64,000 nt of DNA from Trema orientale (GCA_002914845.1 JXTC01000273.1:1-64000); one strand, 5' to 3'; positions 49,216 through 60,535 are shown, counted from the stretch's first letter. Made by a program: numbers and translations. Notes: a model not told the origin generated them from the letters alone.

Positions 49216-49343
49216 TTATATATATATATTAACTACGGAAGTTTTAATTTATGAACTACAGCCTTAAGAAATAGATAATTAAAATGGAGTCTAATTTCTC
49301 TAAAATAAACAATAGTTTAATAGGCTAAGCTTTTATTCTTATA

Positions 49344-49875
49344 GGTCGCGTTTGGATTGCAGAATAAGGATGAGATTGGATTGGATTAAATTAATCCCAT
49401 GTTTGGTGTATGCATATGAGATGGATTGGATTGGATTAAAATAATCCACTCCAAAAATAATCTCCTTAGAAGGGGATAATCTTATCCTCTTGAGAATTTG
49501 GGATTGGATGGGATTATGAATTTGATTAAAAATAATAGAATGTTTTTGAAGTAGTAATAAATGATACTTTCGAAATTAACTTTTAAAAGTGGTAAAACCA
49601 GAAATGATATTTTTCAAAATATATTTTTTAAAAATGTATTTTTGTAAATAAGTTTTTAAAAATGATATTTTTACAAAATTAATTTCTAAAAATGGTATTT
49701 TTCTAAATTAATTTTTAAAAGTGGTATTTTTCTAAATAATCAAACCTCAAAATTTGTAATTTACCTAAAACTATGAAACACATCTATCCTAACAAAAAGT
49801 AGCACACCAAATATGGGATAGGATTGGACTATAATTCCATCCTATCCTATACTATCTTGCATACTAAACAAAGCC
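49344..49875. mobile_element. MITE, GGTCGCGTTTGGATTGC type
   Basis: It starts GGTCGCGTTTGGATTGCAGA and ends CTTGCATACTAAACAAAGCC, an imperfect inverted repeat. The interior has many GGATTGGATTAAA and AATCCCAT words and the AAGTGGTATTTTTCTAAAT word shared with the foldback elements nearby. ATA flanks both ends. No coding. Confidence 0.6.
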
Positions 49876-50029
49876 ATAGTTTAAAGAGGAAAATAGAGAA
49901 AACACGGTGATTTTATAAAACAATTACAAATATACGGTGTACTTTTTTATATTTTTTTTCATACGGTGTTTAATTGAAAAATACCACATATGACTACATA
50001 TCTATTTCAGCTTCTTCTTCCCTATCTCG

Positions 50030-50270
50030 CATACCCCACCTCTTGGGTGCCACCTCTATTTCTGAAAGACCAGCTCCATGTTTTCCTTAGCTTCGTCCTG
50101 GACCAAATTGTCGGTATCGATCGAGTCCGTCTATAATATATTTGCATATTGGTTTGATGCTTACACCCTTGACGAAGCCATTGGAGCCGAAAGAAGATCA
50201 AAGTTATTGAGGACCGTCAATTCCGACATCGTTGAGCTTCCTCAAGTCCTCAATTGCAGACATATTTGAT
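50030..50270. other. GC-richer island, possible captured gene piece
   Basis: In otherwise AT-rich repeat DNA this 240-bp stretch has balanced base composition. On the plus strand it has a 63-codon frame (ATG at 50081, stop after CRHI) with segments like LDEAIGAERRSKLLRTVNSD. The minus strand also reads openly in part (DSIDTDNLVQDEAKENMELV). I cannot assign either to a family. It may be an exon captured by the surrounding element. Confidence 0.35.
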
Positions 50271-50639
50271 GTAAAAAAAATCATTTTTAATCTTGATGTA
50301 AAAGTAAAGGTTTACCTCTGAAAGTAAAAAATCGTTTTTCAATTATTTTTTTAATCATTTATTTATTTTACTCTTCGTCTAGATTGTTCTTTGTTAAAAA
50401 AATTAGCTCACTTCTATAAATAATTTTAATGTTTTCTTATGTACACTGAAGTTCATATGTTTGCTCTTACTCTTTATCTAGATTGAGCATGTGAATTAAC
50501 TTCTGCACCCTATATGTTTGATGAAATATCTATATGAGTTCCCTCAAGTATAAGTATATGTTTATGCTCCAACTATATACTTATTAACTCCGTTAGAGTA
50601 AAGGATTTATAGTTATTTATGTAGCGAAACTATTTTGGT

Positions 50640-52630
50640 TACTAAACTATACTAGTAACCAAATGTAGATTGAAAAATTAAAAGGTAGATTGATTAATAG
50701 TAACCAAATATTGTAATTAGTAACTAGTAATGGGTAACCAGATTAGAAATTAATCACCACTCCTTAAATCAATCCAGGTTGGTAACTAGAATTTGGATTA
50801 GTTATTCATTACTAAATTGGTAGATGGTTTATATACGGTCACTAGATTGAAACTAGAAGCTAGATTAGTTACTGATATAACAAGTAACTAGTAACCAGAG
50901 TTGGTATCTGGAAGCTAGATTGGTTATTCATTACCAAATTGAGTAAACTATATTATAACTAGTAACCAGTATTCAATTTCAAACGTAACTATTGACTATT
51001 AATCAGTTTTGAACACCAGTAGTAACCAATGCTAGTAATTCCACTACCGGTATTAACAATTTGTTAAAGAAAAGGAAAAAATAAAGGGAAAGAGATGAAG
51101 GACTAGAGTATTCTTCGAGGGGGAAAAAGGGCATTAAAAAATGGAAAAAAAAAAAAAGCATAAAGAGAAGAATTAGGAAAAAAAAAGAGCTAGATTGGTT
51201 ATTAGTTACTAAATTGAGTAAAATGTGTTATAATTGATAACTAGTAACCAGTAATCAGTTTTAAATACTACTAATTAGTAACCGGTAACCAGTTTCGAAT
51301 AATGGTAACTAGTAACCAGTAACCAGTTTTGAATATTGATAATTAATAACCAATGTTAGTAATTAAACTATCAATGTTAGTAATTCGTTAAAGAAAAGGA
51401 AAGATAGGAAGGACTAGTGTTCTTTGAGGGATTAAAATTTTAAAAAAATAGAAAAAATAGGGAAAAATTAGGAAAAAGGGAGCTAGATTGGATACTATAG
51501 TTACTAAATTGAGTAAAATATATTATAAATGATAACTAGTAATCGGTAACCAGTTTCGAACATTGGTAACTAGTTTCATACACTAGTAACTAGTAACCGG
51601 CAACCAGTTTCAAATAATGGTAATTAATAACTTATGTTAGTAATTCCACTATCAGTGTAAATAACTCATTAAAAGAAAAAGAAAAAATAAAATGAAAGAG
51701 AGGAAGGACTGGTGTTTTTTGAGGAAAAAAAATTAGAAAGGAAAGCTCAAAGGGAAAAGTGAAAAAAAAAAGAGCTAGATTGGTTACTAGTTACTAAATT
51801 GAGCAAAATATATTATAACTAGTCACTAGTAACCGGTAACCAGTTTCGAACACTGGTAACTAGTAATCGGTAACCAGTTTTCGAACACTGGTAACTAGTA
51901 ACTGACAACCAGTTTCGAATACTAGTAATTAACCGACAACTAGTTTCTAATATCATTGTTAGTAATTCATTAAAGAAAAGAAAAAAATAAAATAAAAGAG
52001 AGGAAGGACTAGTGTTCTTTGAGGGAAAAAAATTAAAAAAATTGTACAAACGGAAAAATTAGGAAAAAGGAGCTAGATTGGTTATTATAGTTACTAAATT
52101 GAGTAAAATGTATTATAACTGGTAATTACTAATTAATAACCAGTTTTGAATACTGGTAACTAGTAATCGGTAACTAGTTTCGAATACTGGTAACTAGTAA
52201 TCGGCAACCAGTTTCGAACACTAGTAACTAATAACCTATGTTAGTAATTCCACTATCAGTGTTAGTAATTCATTAAAGAAAAAGAAAAAATAAAATGAAA
52301 GAGAGGAAGGACTAGTGTTCTTTGAGGAAAAAAAAAAAAAAGAATGCACAAAGGGAAAAATTAAGGAAAAAAAAGAACTAGATTGGTTACTAGTTACTTA
52401 ATTGAGCAAAATGTATTATAACTGGTAACCAGTAACTAATTTCGAACACTGATAACTAGTAATTAGTAACCATTTCGAACATTGGTATCTAGTAATTGGT
52501 AACCAGTTTTTGAACACTGATTACTAGCAACCGGCAACCAATTTCGAACACTAGTAATTAATCGGCTACCAGTTCATTGTTAGTAATTCATTAAAGAAAA
52601 GGAAAAAATAAAATGAAAGAGAGGAATGAC
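50640..52630. repeat. Tandem array, about 300-bp period, of TAACTAG/GGTAACCAG words
   Basis: A landmark TTAAAGAAAAGGAAAAAATA followed by AGAGAGGAAGGACTAGTGTTCT and TTTGAGG recurs at about 51065, 51387, 51670, 51970, 52272 and 52592, that is every 283-323 bp. Between landmarks each unit has GCTAGATTGGTTACTAGTTA, CTAAATTGAGTAAAAT and a run of GGTAACTAGTAACCGGTAAC-type words, many self-complementary. At least six units, about 10-20% divergent. No coding frame is conserved among units. Confidence 0.9.
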
Positions 52631-53150
52631 TAGTGTTCTTTGAGGAAACAATTAGGGGAAAAAAAAGCATTCAAAAAAGAAAAAAGAATGTACAAAGAAA
52701 AAATCTACGGAAAAATATATTTAAAATTAAAAAAAAGAAAAGAAAAGAGGACTATTATTCTTTGAGGAAAAAATTAGAGAAGAAAAAAAATCATTCAGAA
52801 AAGAAAAAAGAAAACACAAAAAGAAAATTTAGGAAAAAATGGTATTTAAAATAAAAAATTAAAAAAAAAAGAGAAAAGAAAGCTAAAAGTTGAGTCATAG
52901 AGTTTTGAACTTTGATCTCATATAAAGAAATTAGTAGGCCCAATCACTGGACAATAAGATCTTTTTCATATTTTAAGTTACACTTTTTATTTAAGAACGA
53001 TTATTAAAAGATTTGTTGAAATTACCAAAAATGCCACCGCATTTTGACACCATATATATCTAATTCTTTTGGCTTATGTACCGTATGAAGTTTGAATTTT
53101 TTCCAAATACCGTATTTTCTTAATTCTTTTTACTTTTAAAGGGAAAACCC

Positions 53151-53741
53151 TTAAAATCCCTAGTTTAAAAGCCAAGATAAAGTTAATGGGCTAAGCATGT
53201 TGAACGAAAAAGCCCAAAACTAATTATACCAATACTCAATAAAAGGAGAGAAACAAATATCTACGAAAAAAAATTCTCATTTAAAACGGGAAACAAAACA
53301 AATAAGAAAAATAGAAAACAAAACTTAATTAAAAAAATATATAGCAACTATACCACCTATGCAAGTTATCCAGCAAAAAAAAAAAAATTACATGTATGTG
53401 TATAAGGAGTCAGCCGTGACACACAAAGTATTAAAATACTCAAGCAGCTGGATCAAAAGCTCGACTCGCAAGTTGATTGCGCTTTCTATATTATTCTAGT
53501 AGAAAACAGAGTATATTTGTATTTGCAGTTTCACAGATATTCGACTATTTTGCTAGCCCAAAATTCGGCCATTTTGCTAAGAGCCCAAAACAAACATGAA
53601 CAACGTGTGAGTCTCCCGCTACTTTTCCTCCTCCAAAATAAATAAATCAATAAATCCAGCTAGTTTTCATGGCGCCTTGAGCTCTTTCAGTGGGAGGTGA
53701 AGAAGAAGAAGAAGTCAAGGTTGGCAACGAAATCACAGTCC
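53151..53741 (+). promoter_or_regulatory. Upstream region and leader of the dCMP deaminase gene
   Basis: It includes a repeat piece (GCCCAAAATTCGGCCATTTT GCTA, about 53558-53580) that is also seen at 59214-59240 and 60793. The leader contains (AAGAAG)n before the start. An in-frame ATG at 53697 would add 15 Lys-rich residues; the downstream ATG at 53742 fits the family better. Confidence 0.5.
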
Positions 53742-56700
53742 ATGAGCCCTCGCGAGCTAACTCTGGTCTCCACGGCTACCATTTTTGGTGCCTTAGCATC
53801 TGCACTCGCTTACCGCTTCTTCTTCTTCAACCATCCTAAGAAATCTCACGGACTCGATTCCTCACTCAACGGCGTCGTCTCGAGAAATCGCTCTTCACAA
53901 AGCCCTTTTGATCCCTCAAAACGAAAAGGGTAAGTTTCAAAACTCCCAAATTTGATCCCTGTTACTTTGTTTTGACTCTTCTGTTTTGGACATTGCTAGG
54001 GTTTAAGAGTATCCATGAAGGTAACTTTTTTTTTTTTTTGGGGAGTAATTGACTTGATGGTTTTACTCCATTAATGGTTTCTCATATGGGTTTTGGTTTT
54101 TAAGCTTAAATATCTAAGTTTTGATTGCAGATATCTGTCATGGGATGATTATTTCATGGCAATAGCATTCTTATCGGCTGAAAGATCCAAAGATCCTAAC
54201 AGGCAGGTCATGACTAGTTCTAATGCGTATGAGTGCTCTTTCAATCATGATTTTACTAACTAATGAAGCGTGCTTTAATTTGTGTCTGATGTGGGGATTT
54301 GATGGGTTAGAATTTAAATTGACTTGTTTTCCATGATTTTGTATTGTTAATGTATAGGTTGGAGCTTGTCTGGTGAGTCAAAATGGTGTAATTCTAGGTA
54401 AGTCCACCTCACAGAAAAGAGGCCATTGATTTAATTCCAAATTATTACCTGGCACATGATTTTGCACCCCCCTCCCCTCCCTATTTTTTTTTTTTTTTTT
54501 TTTTTTTGTTTATCATGTTAGCTAAATATATATCTAGTCACTAGTGTCACTTGTAAATTTCATGTTGTGCAGAGAAAAGTGAGCAAGAACTGGCANTGGA
54601 TTGAATCACCAGATCCGACCATATTAGGGAAGTTTGATACCCAAACAGATTCAAATGCAAGGAAAAAAGTGCCAAAAATTGGTGATAATGCAAATAGCTC
54701 CAAAATCAATATGGAAGAAGAACCTGCATCTAATGAAAACATTTCTGAGGCTCAAGAACAGAAGCAGTCTGCTGATCATATTCAGGACATAAGGAAAGTC
54801 TTCATGGATAAGCATGTAATCAGATGATCCCTGGTTTTGGTGCTTTCTTTCTTGTTTATCATGTTTGCAAAATATATATCTAGTCATTTCTGATCCTTTT
54901 GAATTTTATGTTGTGCAGAGAAAAGTGAGCAAGAACTGGCATATTCCTCCTTCTTTTCCTAGTGAAGGTGTTATTTTTGCTTATGTTAGTCCTCAAGTAG
55001 ATAAGTCAACTGAGCCTTTCACATGGGGAAAGCCAGATCATTTTGTACTTCGCAAGTGAGTTTTTTCCTTCTTTAACTGTTGCTAGTGTATCATCATAGT
55101 GTATCTCTTTTCTTTTTTTTTTTTTTTTTTACTGGAATGGACAGTTGCTCTTTTTCGTATCATATGTTGTAGTGTGTAATCTTCAGAAACTCTGATTCAA
55201 GAAAAACCGAGAATGAAATATGTTTAGCATCATATATATTATTTCTATTCCAGCTTTTGCTGATTCACCTCCTTGGCTTAACCACATTTTTGAAGATTTC
55301 CTTTTATGTACTTATTGGACCTTGATTTTAATACTAGACTTTAATATTGAGTTACGTCTATACGACATAAGTTTTGTACCATGTCAGATAATCATTTTTT
55401 TTTATGGGTTGGGGGTGGGGGTTATTAAAGTTATTGAGTGCTCTGTGGGTCTTTTATCGAATATCTGCAATTGCTGATCTTATATTTCTGTAAATTTTGT
55501 TCACTTTCATGCTATATTCCTTTATCAGGCATTGGATACAATGGTTTTCCTAGAGGTTGTTCGGATGACAGGCTTCCTTGGGCAAAGGTTGGTGTCACAT
55601 AAAGATGTTGATCTATATTTTCATTCTTGAGCTATGATGTCATGTAAACTGTTCGGTATGTTTCAGAAATCAAGAAATGGGGATCCTCTGGAGACAAAGT
55701 ATCCGTAAGTCTATGTCTCCATAACCTCCATTTCTTTTTATTTACTATAAGAACAATTTTTAGTTCAAAAACTAATTTGAACCTGCATCATCTCTAATTT
55801 CTGCTTGTTTTCCAAATTCTCTGTTGTTGGTTGTAACTTTTAACCTATCTGATTATCTTTTCTAGTTATGTTTGTCATGCTGAAGTCAACGCTATCCTAA
55901 ACACAAATCACGCTTCCGCTGCTGGACAGGTTGGTTCTTGTCATATTTGCTTTCCTATTCACCTTGAATATTTAACTCCATCGAGCACTTTAACTTCAGA
56001 CATCCATATTTTGTTTTGTTATTATACTTCTCTTTTCTCCTATTAAAAAGTCAGAGAAGAAGAAGAAAGCAATAAGGAAGGAAAGTTTCACTTGTTTACA
56101 TTATAGTTTACCTGGGTCGTCAATTCCAAAGGTTCATGTATTGGTATTTGTTTATATTCCTTTTTGTGACTGAAGAAGCATTTCATCCCTAATCTCTGCA
56201 GAAGCTTTATGTGACCATGTTCCCTTGCAATGAGTGTGCCAAGATAATTATTCAGGTAACTTTATCATTTTTTCCCCTCTTCTTCTGGTTTTGTATCTTC
56301 ATTACTTCGAATTTCAAGCACTAGAGCAGAATTTTAACCTCGTCTTTCTGGTTGATAATATCCTTGAAGATACAAACTCAAACATATGTTAATGGAATTT
56401 TCACTGAGTACGCTTGCCATTTTCGCACCTGGTCTAAATGCATTATTTGAAAACTTAGATAGATCTAATGTTCGTCTTTCTTGCAGGCAGGTGTTTCTGA
56501 AGTGATATATTTCATTGAGAAAAGGTTAAATGATTCAAATGTTGCATATGTTGCTTCTCACAAACTATTGTCAATGGCTGGTATTAAAGTAAGCATTTTT
56601 CATTTCTTAAATTTACGTTCAAAACTTCTATCATGCCTCTAGAATCAGGTATTAGGTTTGGTCTTCATAAAACTACCCTCATTAGTTCAGTCTTACTCAC

Positions 56701-57004
56701 TTTACAGTGAAATTATGGCTTGCTAGAATGTGGCTCTTTTGTGTTAAAGATATGCCTATAGCTGCCGGATGTGTCTCACACATTAGCATACAAACATGTG
56801 CTCTAAATATTTACAGCTGAGTAAATTTCCAAAAAATCTGCTCCGGCTTTTCTTTCTTATAAAATACAAGATATTCATGTTTCCCATCTGGATAACTACA
56901 TTTCGGCCTATTATCCATCTTATATTCATCCCATTTTTCCCTTATAGGTTAGGAAGCATCAACCGCAGATGGACCAGATATTAATCAAGTTTAAGGAGCC
57001 ATAG
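53742..57004 (+). CDS. Deoxycytidylate (dCMP) deaminase, nine exons
   Basis: Exons: 53742-53929, 54131-54206, 54358-54397, 55529-55587, 55667-55704, 55866-55929, 56202-56255, 56487-56588 and 56948-57004, all GT-AG and in phase, giving 225 residues (Arabidopsis At3g48540 is similar in length). It deaminates dCMP to dUMP, feeding thymidylate synthesis. An N-terminal hydrophobic segment (about 6-27) may anchor or target it. Then [40 protein letters not shown], the zinc site CHAEVNAI (His138, catalytic Glu140) and [13 protein letters not shown] (Cys164, Cys167), and a C-terminal EVIYFIEKR and [13 protein letters not shown]. All zinc ligands and the catalytic Glu are present. Intron 3 is unusually long (1.1 kb) because it carries an XPG/UVH3 fragment. 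Confidence 0.93.
54573..55055 (+). pseudogene. UVH3: XPG/UVH3 repair-endonuclease gene fragment within intron 3
   Basis: Two exon pieces separated by a GT-AG intron (54816-54918). The first (to 54815) encodes [20 protein letters not shown] followed by an acidic region and [10 protein letters not shown]. The second (54919-55055) encodes [18 protein letters not shown] and [16 protein letters not shown] and ends at a normal donor. This is the segment of plant UVH3 (ERCC5/XPG) after the second nuclease block. The first piece is preceded at 54573-54595 by a stray extra copy of the second exon's start (RKVSKNW) with its acceptor, joined at an N (54596). Intron retention shows DNA-level copying, not retroposition. 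It is in the same orientation as the host gene but is not part of its product. No full UVH3 is present in the window. Confidence 0.8.
54596..54596. other. N at the chimeric junction in the UVH3 fragment
   Basis: The N falls exactly where the duplicated exon start jumps to the middle of the preceding exon. The flanking acceptor-side intron copies (about 54510-54572 and 54857-54918) differ by several bases, so two real copies exist, but the junction itself may be an assembly join with sequence missing. Confidence 0.7.
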
Positions 57005-57409
57005 AGTTTGATTCTTAGATCAAGGCTGGTAATAATTTTTATTCATGCTTCTGTATTCTCTTTAAACCAATCTAGCAAAGCTTGTTGCTCCCTGTAATTT
57101 CTCCCATCTGTGAACTTTCGCGTCAGTACTTTTTCAAAGACTGAGTTGTATATTTGGTAATCGTTGTATGCATCTGTTGGATTTTACTTAGTTTCTTATT
57201 TGGATTTCTTAGTTTCTTATTTGGTTTATTGTCTTCTTTATCCATTTTTTTCCTTTTATTTCCGTTAAATTTTTCTGTTGTGTTGAAGTTGCTTTCAGCC
57301 ATTGTAAACTGACATCACTTTCAAACTTTATTCCTTTGAAAATCCGTTGGAATTGTATGGCATATTAAAGTTTGTAGTGAAATAGATGACCCGAGGTAAG
57401 ACGAAAAGT
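57005..57409. other. 3' UTR and downstream DNA of the dCMP deaminase gene
   Basis: T-rich 3' region with a short direct repeat (TAGTTTCTTATTTGG twice, 57190-57225). No gene. Confidence 0.6.
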
Positions 57410-57775
57410 AATAATAATATCTATTCCATTCCTTTTAAATGAAAAACCCATTGGAATTGGAATGGGTGTTTGTTTCAACAATTCCAGTTTTTCCATTCAA
57501 ATAGTCTTTTGGTAATGAGTTTTTGTTTCAACATTTTTTTTTTTCCATTCAAATGATCTATTAATCACGTCAACCCTTGGAATGAATTTTTTATGTCTTG
57601 AAATGAGAATGGAGCCTAAGAGGTATTTTTGAATAGTCTATTTTAATGTCCCTCATTCTAAATACAATTTATTCTATTTTATTTTACTTCAAATGTCTCT
57701 CATTCTAATTACAATACATTTCAAAATTTTTATTTAAATATACTCTTTCAAATGGGTGAACAAATGGGCCCATCA
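57410..57775. mobile_element. MITE, second copy of the 14648-15008 family
   Basis: It shares GGAATGGGTGTTTGTTTCAA, TTTTTCCATTCAAATAGTC, ATGTCTTGAAATGAGAATGG and AATGTCTCTCATTCTAATTA with the first copy, and ends GGTGAACAAATGGGCCC. The left end is more decayed. Non-coding. Confidence 0.7.
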
Positions 57776-57943
57776 TACTCTCAACGTGGTGACCTTAACT
57801 AATATTTTCCTTAAACACCGCCCGAAACGATCCACCTAGATATGAGGTTTATGTGATACTTGTTCTCATTTGTCCGGTATGTCTTGGACAAAATTTGCTT
57901 ACAACAGTTAGTAAAACAATACATATGTAATATATATATATAT

Positions 57944-58094
57944 GGGCGCGTTTATAGTAGAGATGTCTCTACATAGGGCTTTGTCTATACACCGTTTGAT
58001 GAGAATCTGTGTATAAACAGATTCTTCACAGATTTCTATCAAGCGGTGTATAAATGGGGGCCCTACGTAGGGGCGCTCCTACTGTAGCCCTCCC
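57944..58094. mobile_element. Near-palindromic MITE inside TA repeats
   Basis: Left GGGCGCGTTTATAGTAGAGA, CTACATAGGGC, TATACACCGTTTGATGAGAA. Right, inverted: TTCTATCAAGCGGTGTATAA, GCCCTACGTAGGGGCGCTCC, TACTGTAGCCCTCCC. (TA)n runs lie on both sides. 151 bp; about 70 bp on each side pair. Confidence 0.75.
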
Positions 58095-58110
58095 TTATAT
58101 ATATATATAT

Positions 58111-58341
58111 GGGCACTAATTCATAGGTATTTTTTTTATCTATACATGTGTTATTTTGGTCAATGAAAATTTTTGTTGCATATTTTTTTATATTAAAAAA
58201 TAAGAGAGAGAAATAACATTAATGATGCGCGTCTTTTTATACACTTTACTATAGTTATTTGATCACTATTAGAAGATGATCTAACGGTTAAAAAAAAATA
58301 TCTACACAAGTAAAAAAAAAATACCTACTGAATTGGGGCCC
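58111..58341. mobile_element. Micron-like MITE, second copy
   Basis: Ends GGGCACTAATTCATAGGTAT and TACCTACTGAATTGGGGCCC, with (TA)n on both sides (58096-58110 and 58342-58367). The interior matches the 48974-49215 copy (TATTTTGGTCAATGAAAATT, AAGAGAGAGAAATAACATTA). Confidence 0.75.
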
Positions 58342-58372
<31 letters not shown>

Positions 58373-58678
58373 TATTAAAGAACTAATTAATATAACCTAG
58401 GGAAGAGGCTATTGTGTAAAATGTGCATATTGGCTGTTGGATTGATAACTGAACAATTATAATGGGCGTGCTCGTTTTACACTTTGTTGTAATAAATGTT
58501 TACTAAATGACGAAGTATGTGGATTTTTACACTTGGTATATATACTTATATACTAGTTTTAATTTGTGTATTGAGTATATAATTTTTTATACTAGGTATA
58601 TAATCTTTTACATATGGTATATAGACTTATATACTGGTCATTTACTGTAACATTTGAAAAATGGACATATACTTAAAA

Positions 58679-59201
58679 GGATTTTGGGTACGACTAGCCC
58701 TTGTATCATTCGTGATTGACAAAATAGTCCCTGTGTTATTCTTTTTAGCAATTAAGTCCCTAAGTTTTAAAAAAAATTGGCAATTAAGTCATGTTCGTAA
58801 GTAATTGTTAAAATATTGGATAGAACTGAGCATTTTTATGTCACATACAGGGTTTTAAAAGTTCAAATCAATATTTTAATGGCATTAGTTGAAATTAGAA
58901 AGGAAAAAAACTAAAAGTTTAGAACAATTAATAACATAATATAAAAAAATTCAAAAAATTCAAAAATTTAGAATTTCTCTTTAAATTTCATTTTATATCT
59001 CTTCCAAACTAGTTAGTGTTAGTGAAATACTAATTTCTTTCGCTTAAACATGTTCAATTTCATGAAAATTTTAACATTAACAAACAAAAAGGACTAAATT
59101 GCCAAGATTTTTAAATCTTAAGGACTTAATTACCAAAAAAATAATTTAGGGACTATTTTACCAAACTGTGAATAAATAGGGACTAATTATGCCAAAAATC
59201 T
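58679..59201. mobile_element. Mutator-like MITE with 9-bp target duplication, nested in a repeat
   Basis: The 9-bp duplication TACTTAAAA flanks it exactly (58670-58678 and 59202-59210). The arms match in inverted orientation: left AAAATAGTCCCTGTGTTATT, GCAATTAAGTCCCTAAG; right CTTAAGGACTTAATTACC, TTTAGGGACTATTTTACC. 523 bp, no coding. It sits in a dispersed repeat whose uninterrupted version at about 60760-60800 reads ATTTACTTAAATTGGGCTC, giving the empty site. Confidence 0.9.
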
Positions 59202-59539
59202 TACTTAAAATGAGCCCAAAATTCGGTCATTTTGCTATAAGACCAACCATGGCAAGTGCTAGCAGTGTGGTGGGTTAAGTTTGGGGCTTCTTACGAAAAT
59301 CCAAGCACATAGACCGAAAAAAATGAAAAATCCTAGATGGGCCTAACTTTTTGAGAAATCTCGGATTTATTTACAAAAAGGTTTTAGAAATTTATACCTA
59401 TTTTCAAAAAAATATTACTAAATTTACGATCTTTTGAAAATAATAAAAATTTCGTACGACCTTTTTAGGACATTATTCTAAATACTTTGGGAGCTAAAAA
59501 ATGTAGTGGCATTTTAGAAAGTAGCCTCTTTTTTTTCCT

Positions 59540-59960
59540 CATAGGAAACCATAAGGTTTCCTGGAAATCAATTTGGTTTTTATTAGCGGAATGTCTTGTA
59601 CGTAAGTAAATCACAGGAAACCATAACGGTTTCCTGGAAACTAGTTTGGTTTCCTTTAGTGGAATGTCCTATACGTAAGTAAATTATAGGAAACCATAAA
59701 TATTTCTTGGAAACCATTGTAGTTTCTTTTTTGTAGAAAGCCCTGTAGCTAAATAAATCACAGGAAACCACGAAAATTTTTGAGAAACTATCACAGTTTC
59801 TTTTTTATAAAATGCCAATATGCTAAGTAAATCACAAGAAACAATGAAGATTTCCTAGAAATTATTGTGGTTCTCTTTAACAGAATGTCATGTAGCTAAG
59901 TAAATCATAGGAAACCAAGAAAGTTTGCTAGAAACTATTGTAATTTCTATTAAAACTTTG
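59540..59960. repeat. Tandem array, about 74-bp period, of GGAAACC/GGTTTCC words
   Basis: AAGTAAATCACAGGAAACCA recurs with small changes at about 59604, 59677, 59752, 59825 and 59899, that is every 73-75 bp. Each unit pairs internally (AGGAAACC with GGTTTCCTGGAAAC). Five full units plus partial ends. No coding frame is conserved. Confidence 0.9.
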
Positions 59961-60330
59961 TGGTTTTAATACAAAAAACCATGAAAGTTTCATAGAGAAT
60001 ATGAAAAAAAAAGAGTAATTAGGTTCAACACAAAAAAAAAAAAAAAAGAAAATTGGTTTTGAAAAATGAATTTAAAAAAAATAAAAAAAAAGGTAAAGGG
60101 GTATAACGTGGAATAGTGGATGAAGGGATGTGAATCCAAGTCTAGATTATGAATGTATTTTAGCCTAGCTACTTGACCAATTTTTGGTTTTGTTTAATTA
60201 ATGTGACTTTGCATTTGATAAAGTTGCTAGGCCTTAGACTGTATAAAATGACAAATTCCATATGAAAAAGTAATTATATGGGTCATGTCATATTTTTATC
60301 ATTAGTTTTAAGAACTTCGTACTCTTTCAT
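59961..60330. other. Array edge and AT-rich spacer, no gene seen
   Basis: A-rich runs and unassigned sequence. Nothing recognisable. Confidence 0.5.
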
Positions 60331-60535
60331 TTTCCGTTAATAAAAGTATCATTTTTTAATAATATTTAGACAAATACCATTTTTTAAAATTACTTTTTTA
60401 AAGTACTTGAGGAAACTAATCGATTGGAATAGTTAAGAGTTACTTGAGATAACTAATCTGATTACATCAAGTAACTTGACCAATTACCTCAAGTATCTTA
60501 TCAATTAGTAAAACATGATATTTTTGTAAGAGAAA
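60331..60535. repeat. Short palindromic-word cluster of GTAACTTGA/TCAAGTTAC type
   Basis: The flanks are AAGTATCATTTTTTAATAAT and ACATGATATTTTTGTAAGAG. The core has AGTTACTTGAGATAACTAAT, CAAGTAACTTGACCAATTAC and CTCAAGTATCTTATCAATT. Same plan as the cluster at 61200-61535. Confidence 0.6.

Larger units (their letters stand above)
49880..53150. mobile_element. Large element bounded by decayed inverted repeats, carrying a tandem array
   Basis: The left edge (ACACGGTGATTTTATAAAAC, ATACGGTGTACTTTTT, CATACGGTGTTTAATTG) matches the inverted right edge (AATGCCACCGCATTTTGACA, TACCGTATGAAGTTTGAATT, ATACCGTATTTTCTTAATTC). Inside are a GC-richer possible gene piece (50030-50270), the 300-bp-period tandem array (50640-52630) and A-rich degenerate array units to 52870. 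The boundaries are inferred only from the arms; I found no target duplication. Confidence 0.45.

Noticed and set aside
52633-52854. 73-codon Lys-rich frame
   Set aside because: It is a purine-rich degenerate end of the tandem array, with no protein-like composition.
53697-53741. Upstream ATG extending the dCMP deaminase by 15 residues
   Set aside because: The extension is a Lys repeat from an AAG microsatellite, and the family start aligns at 53742.
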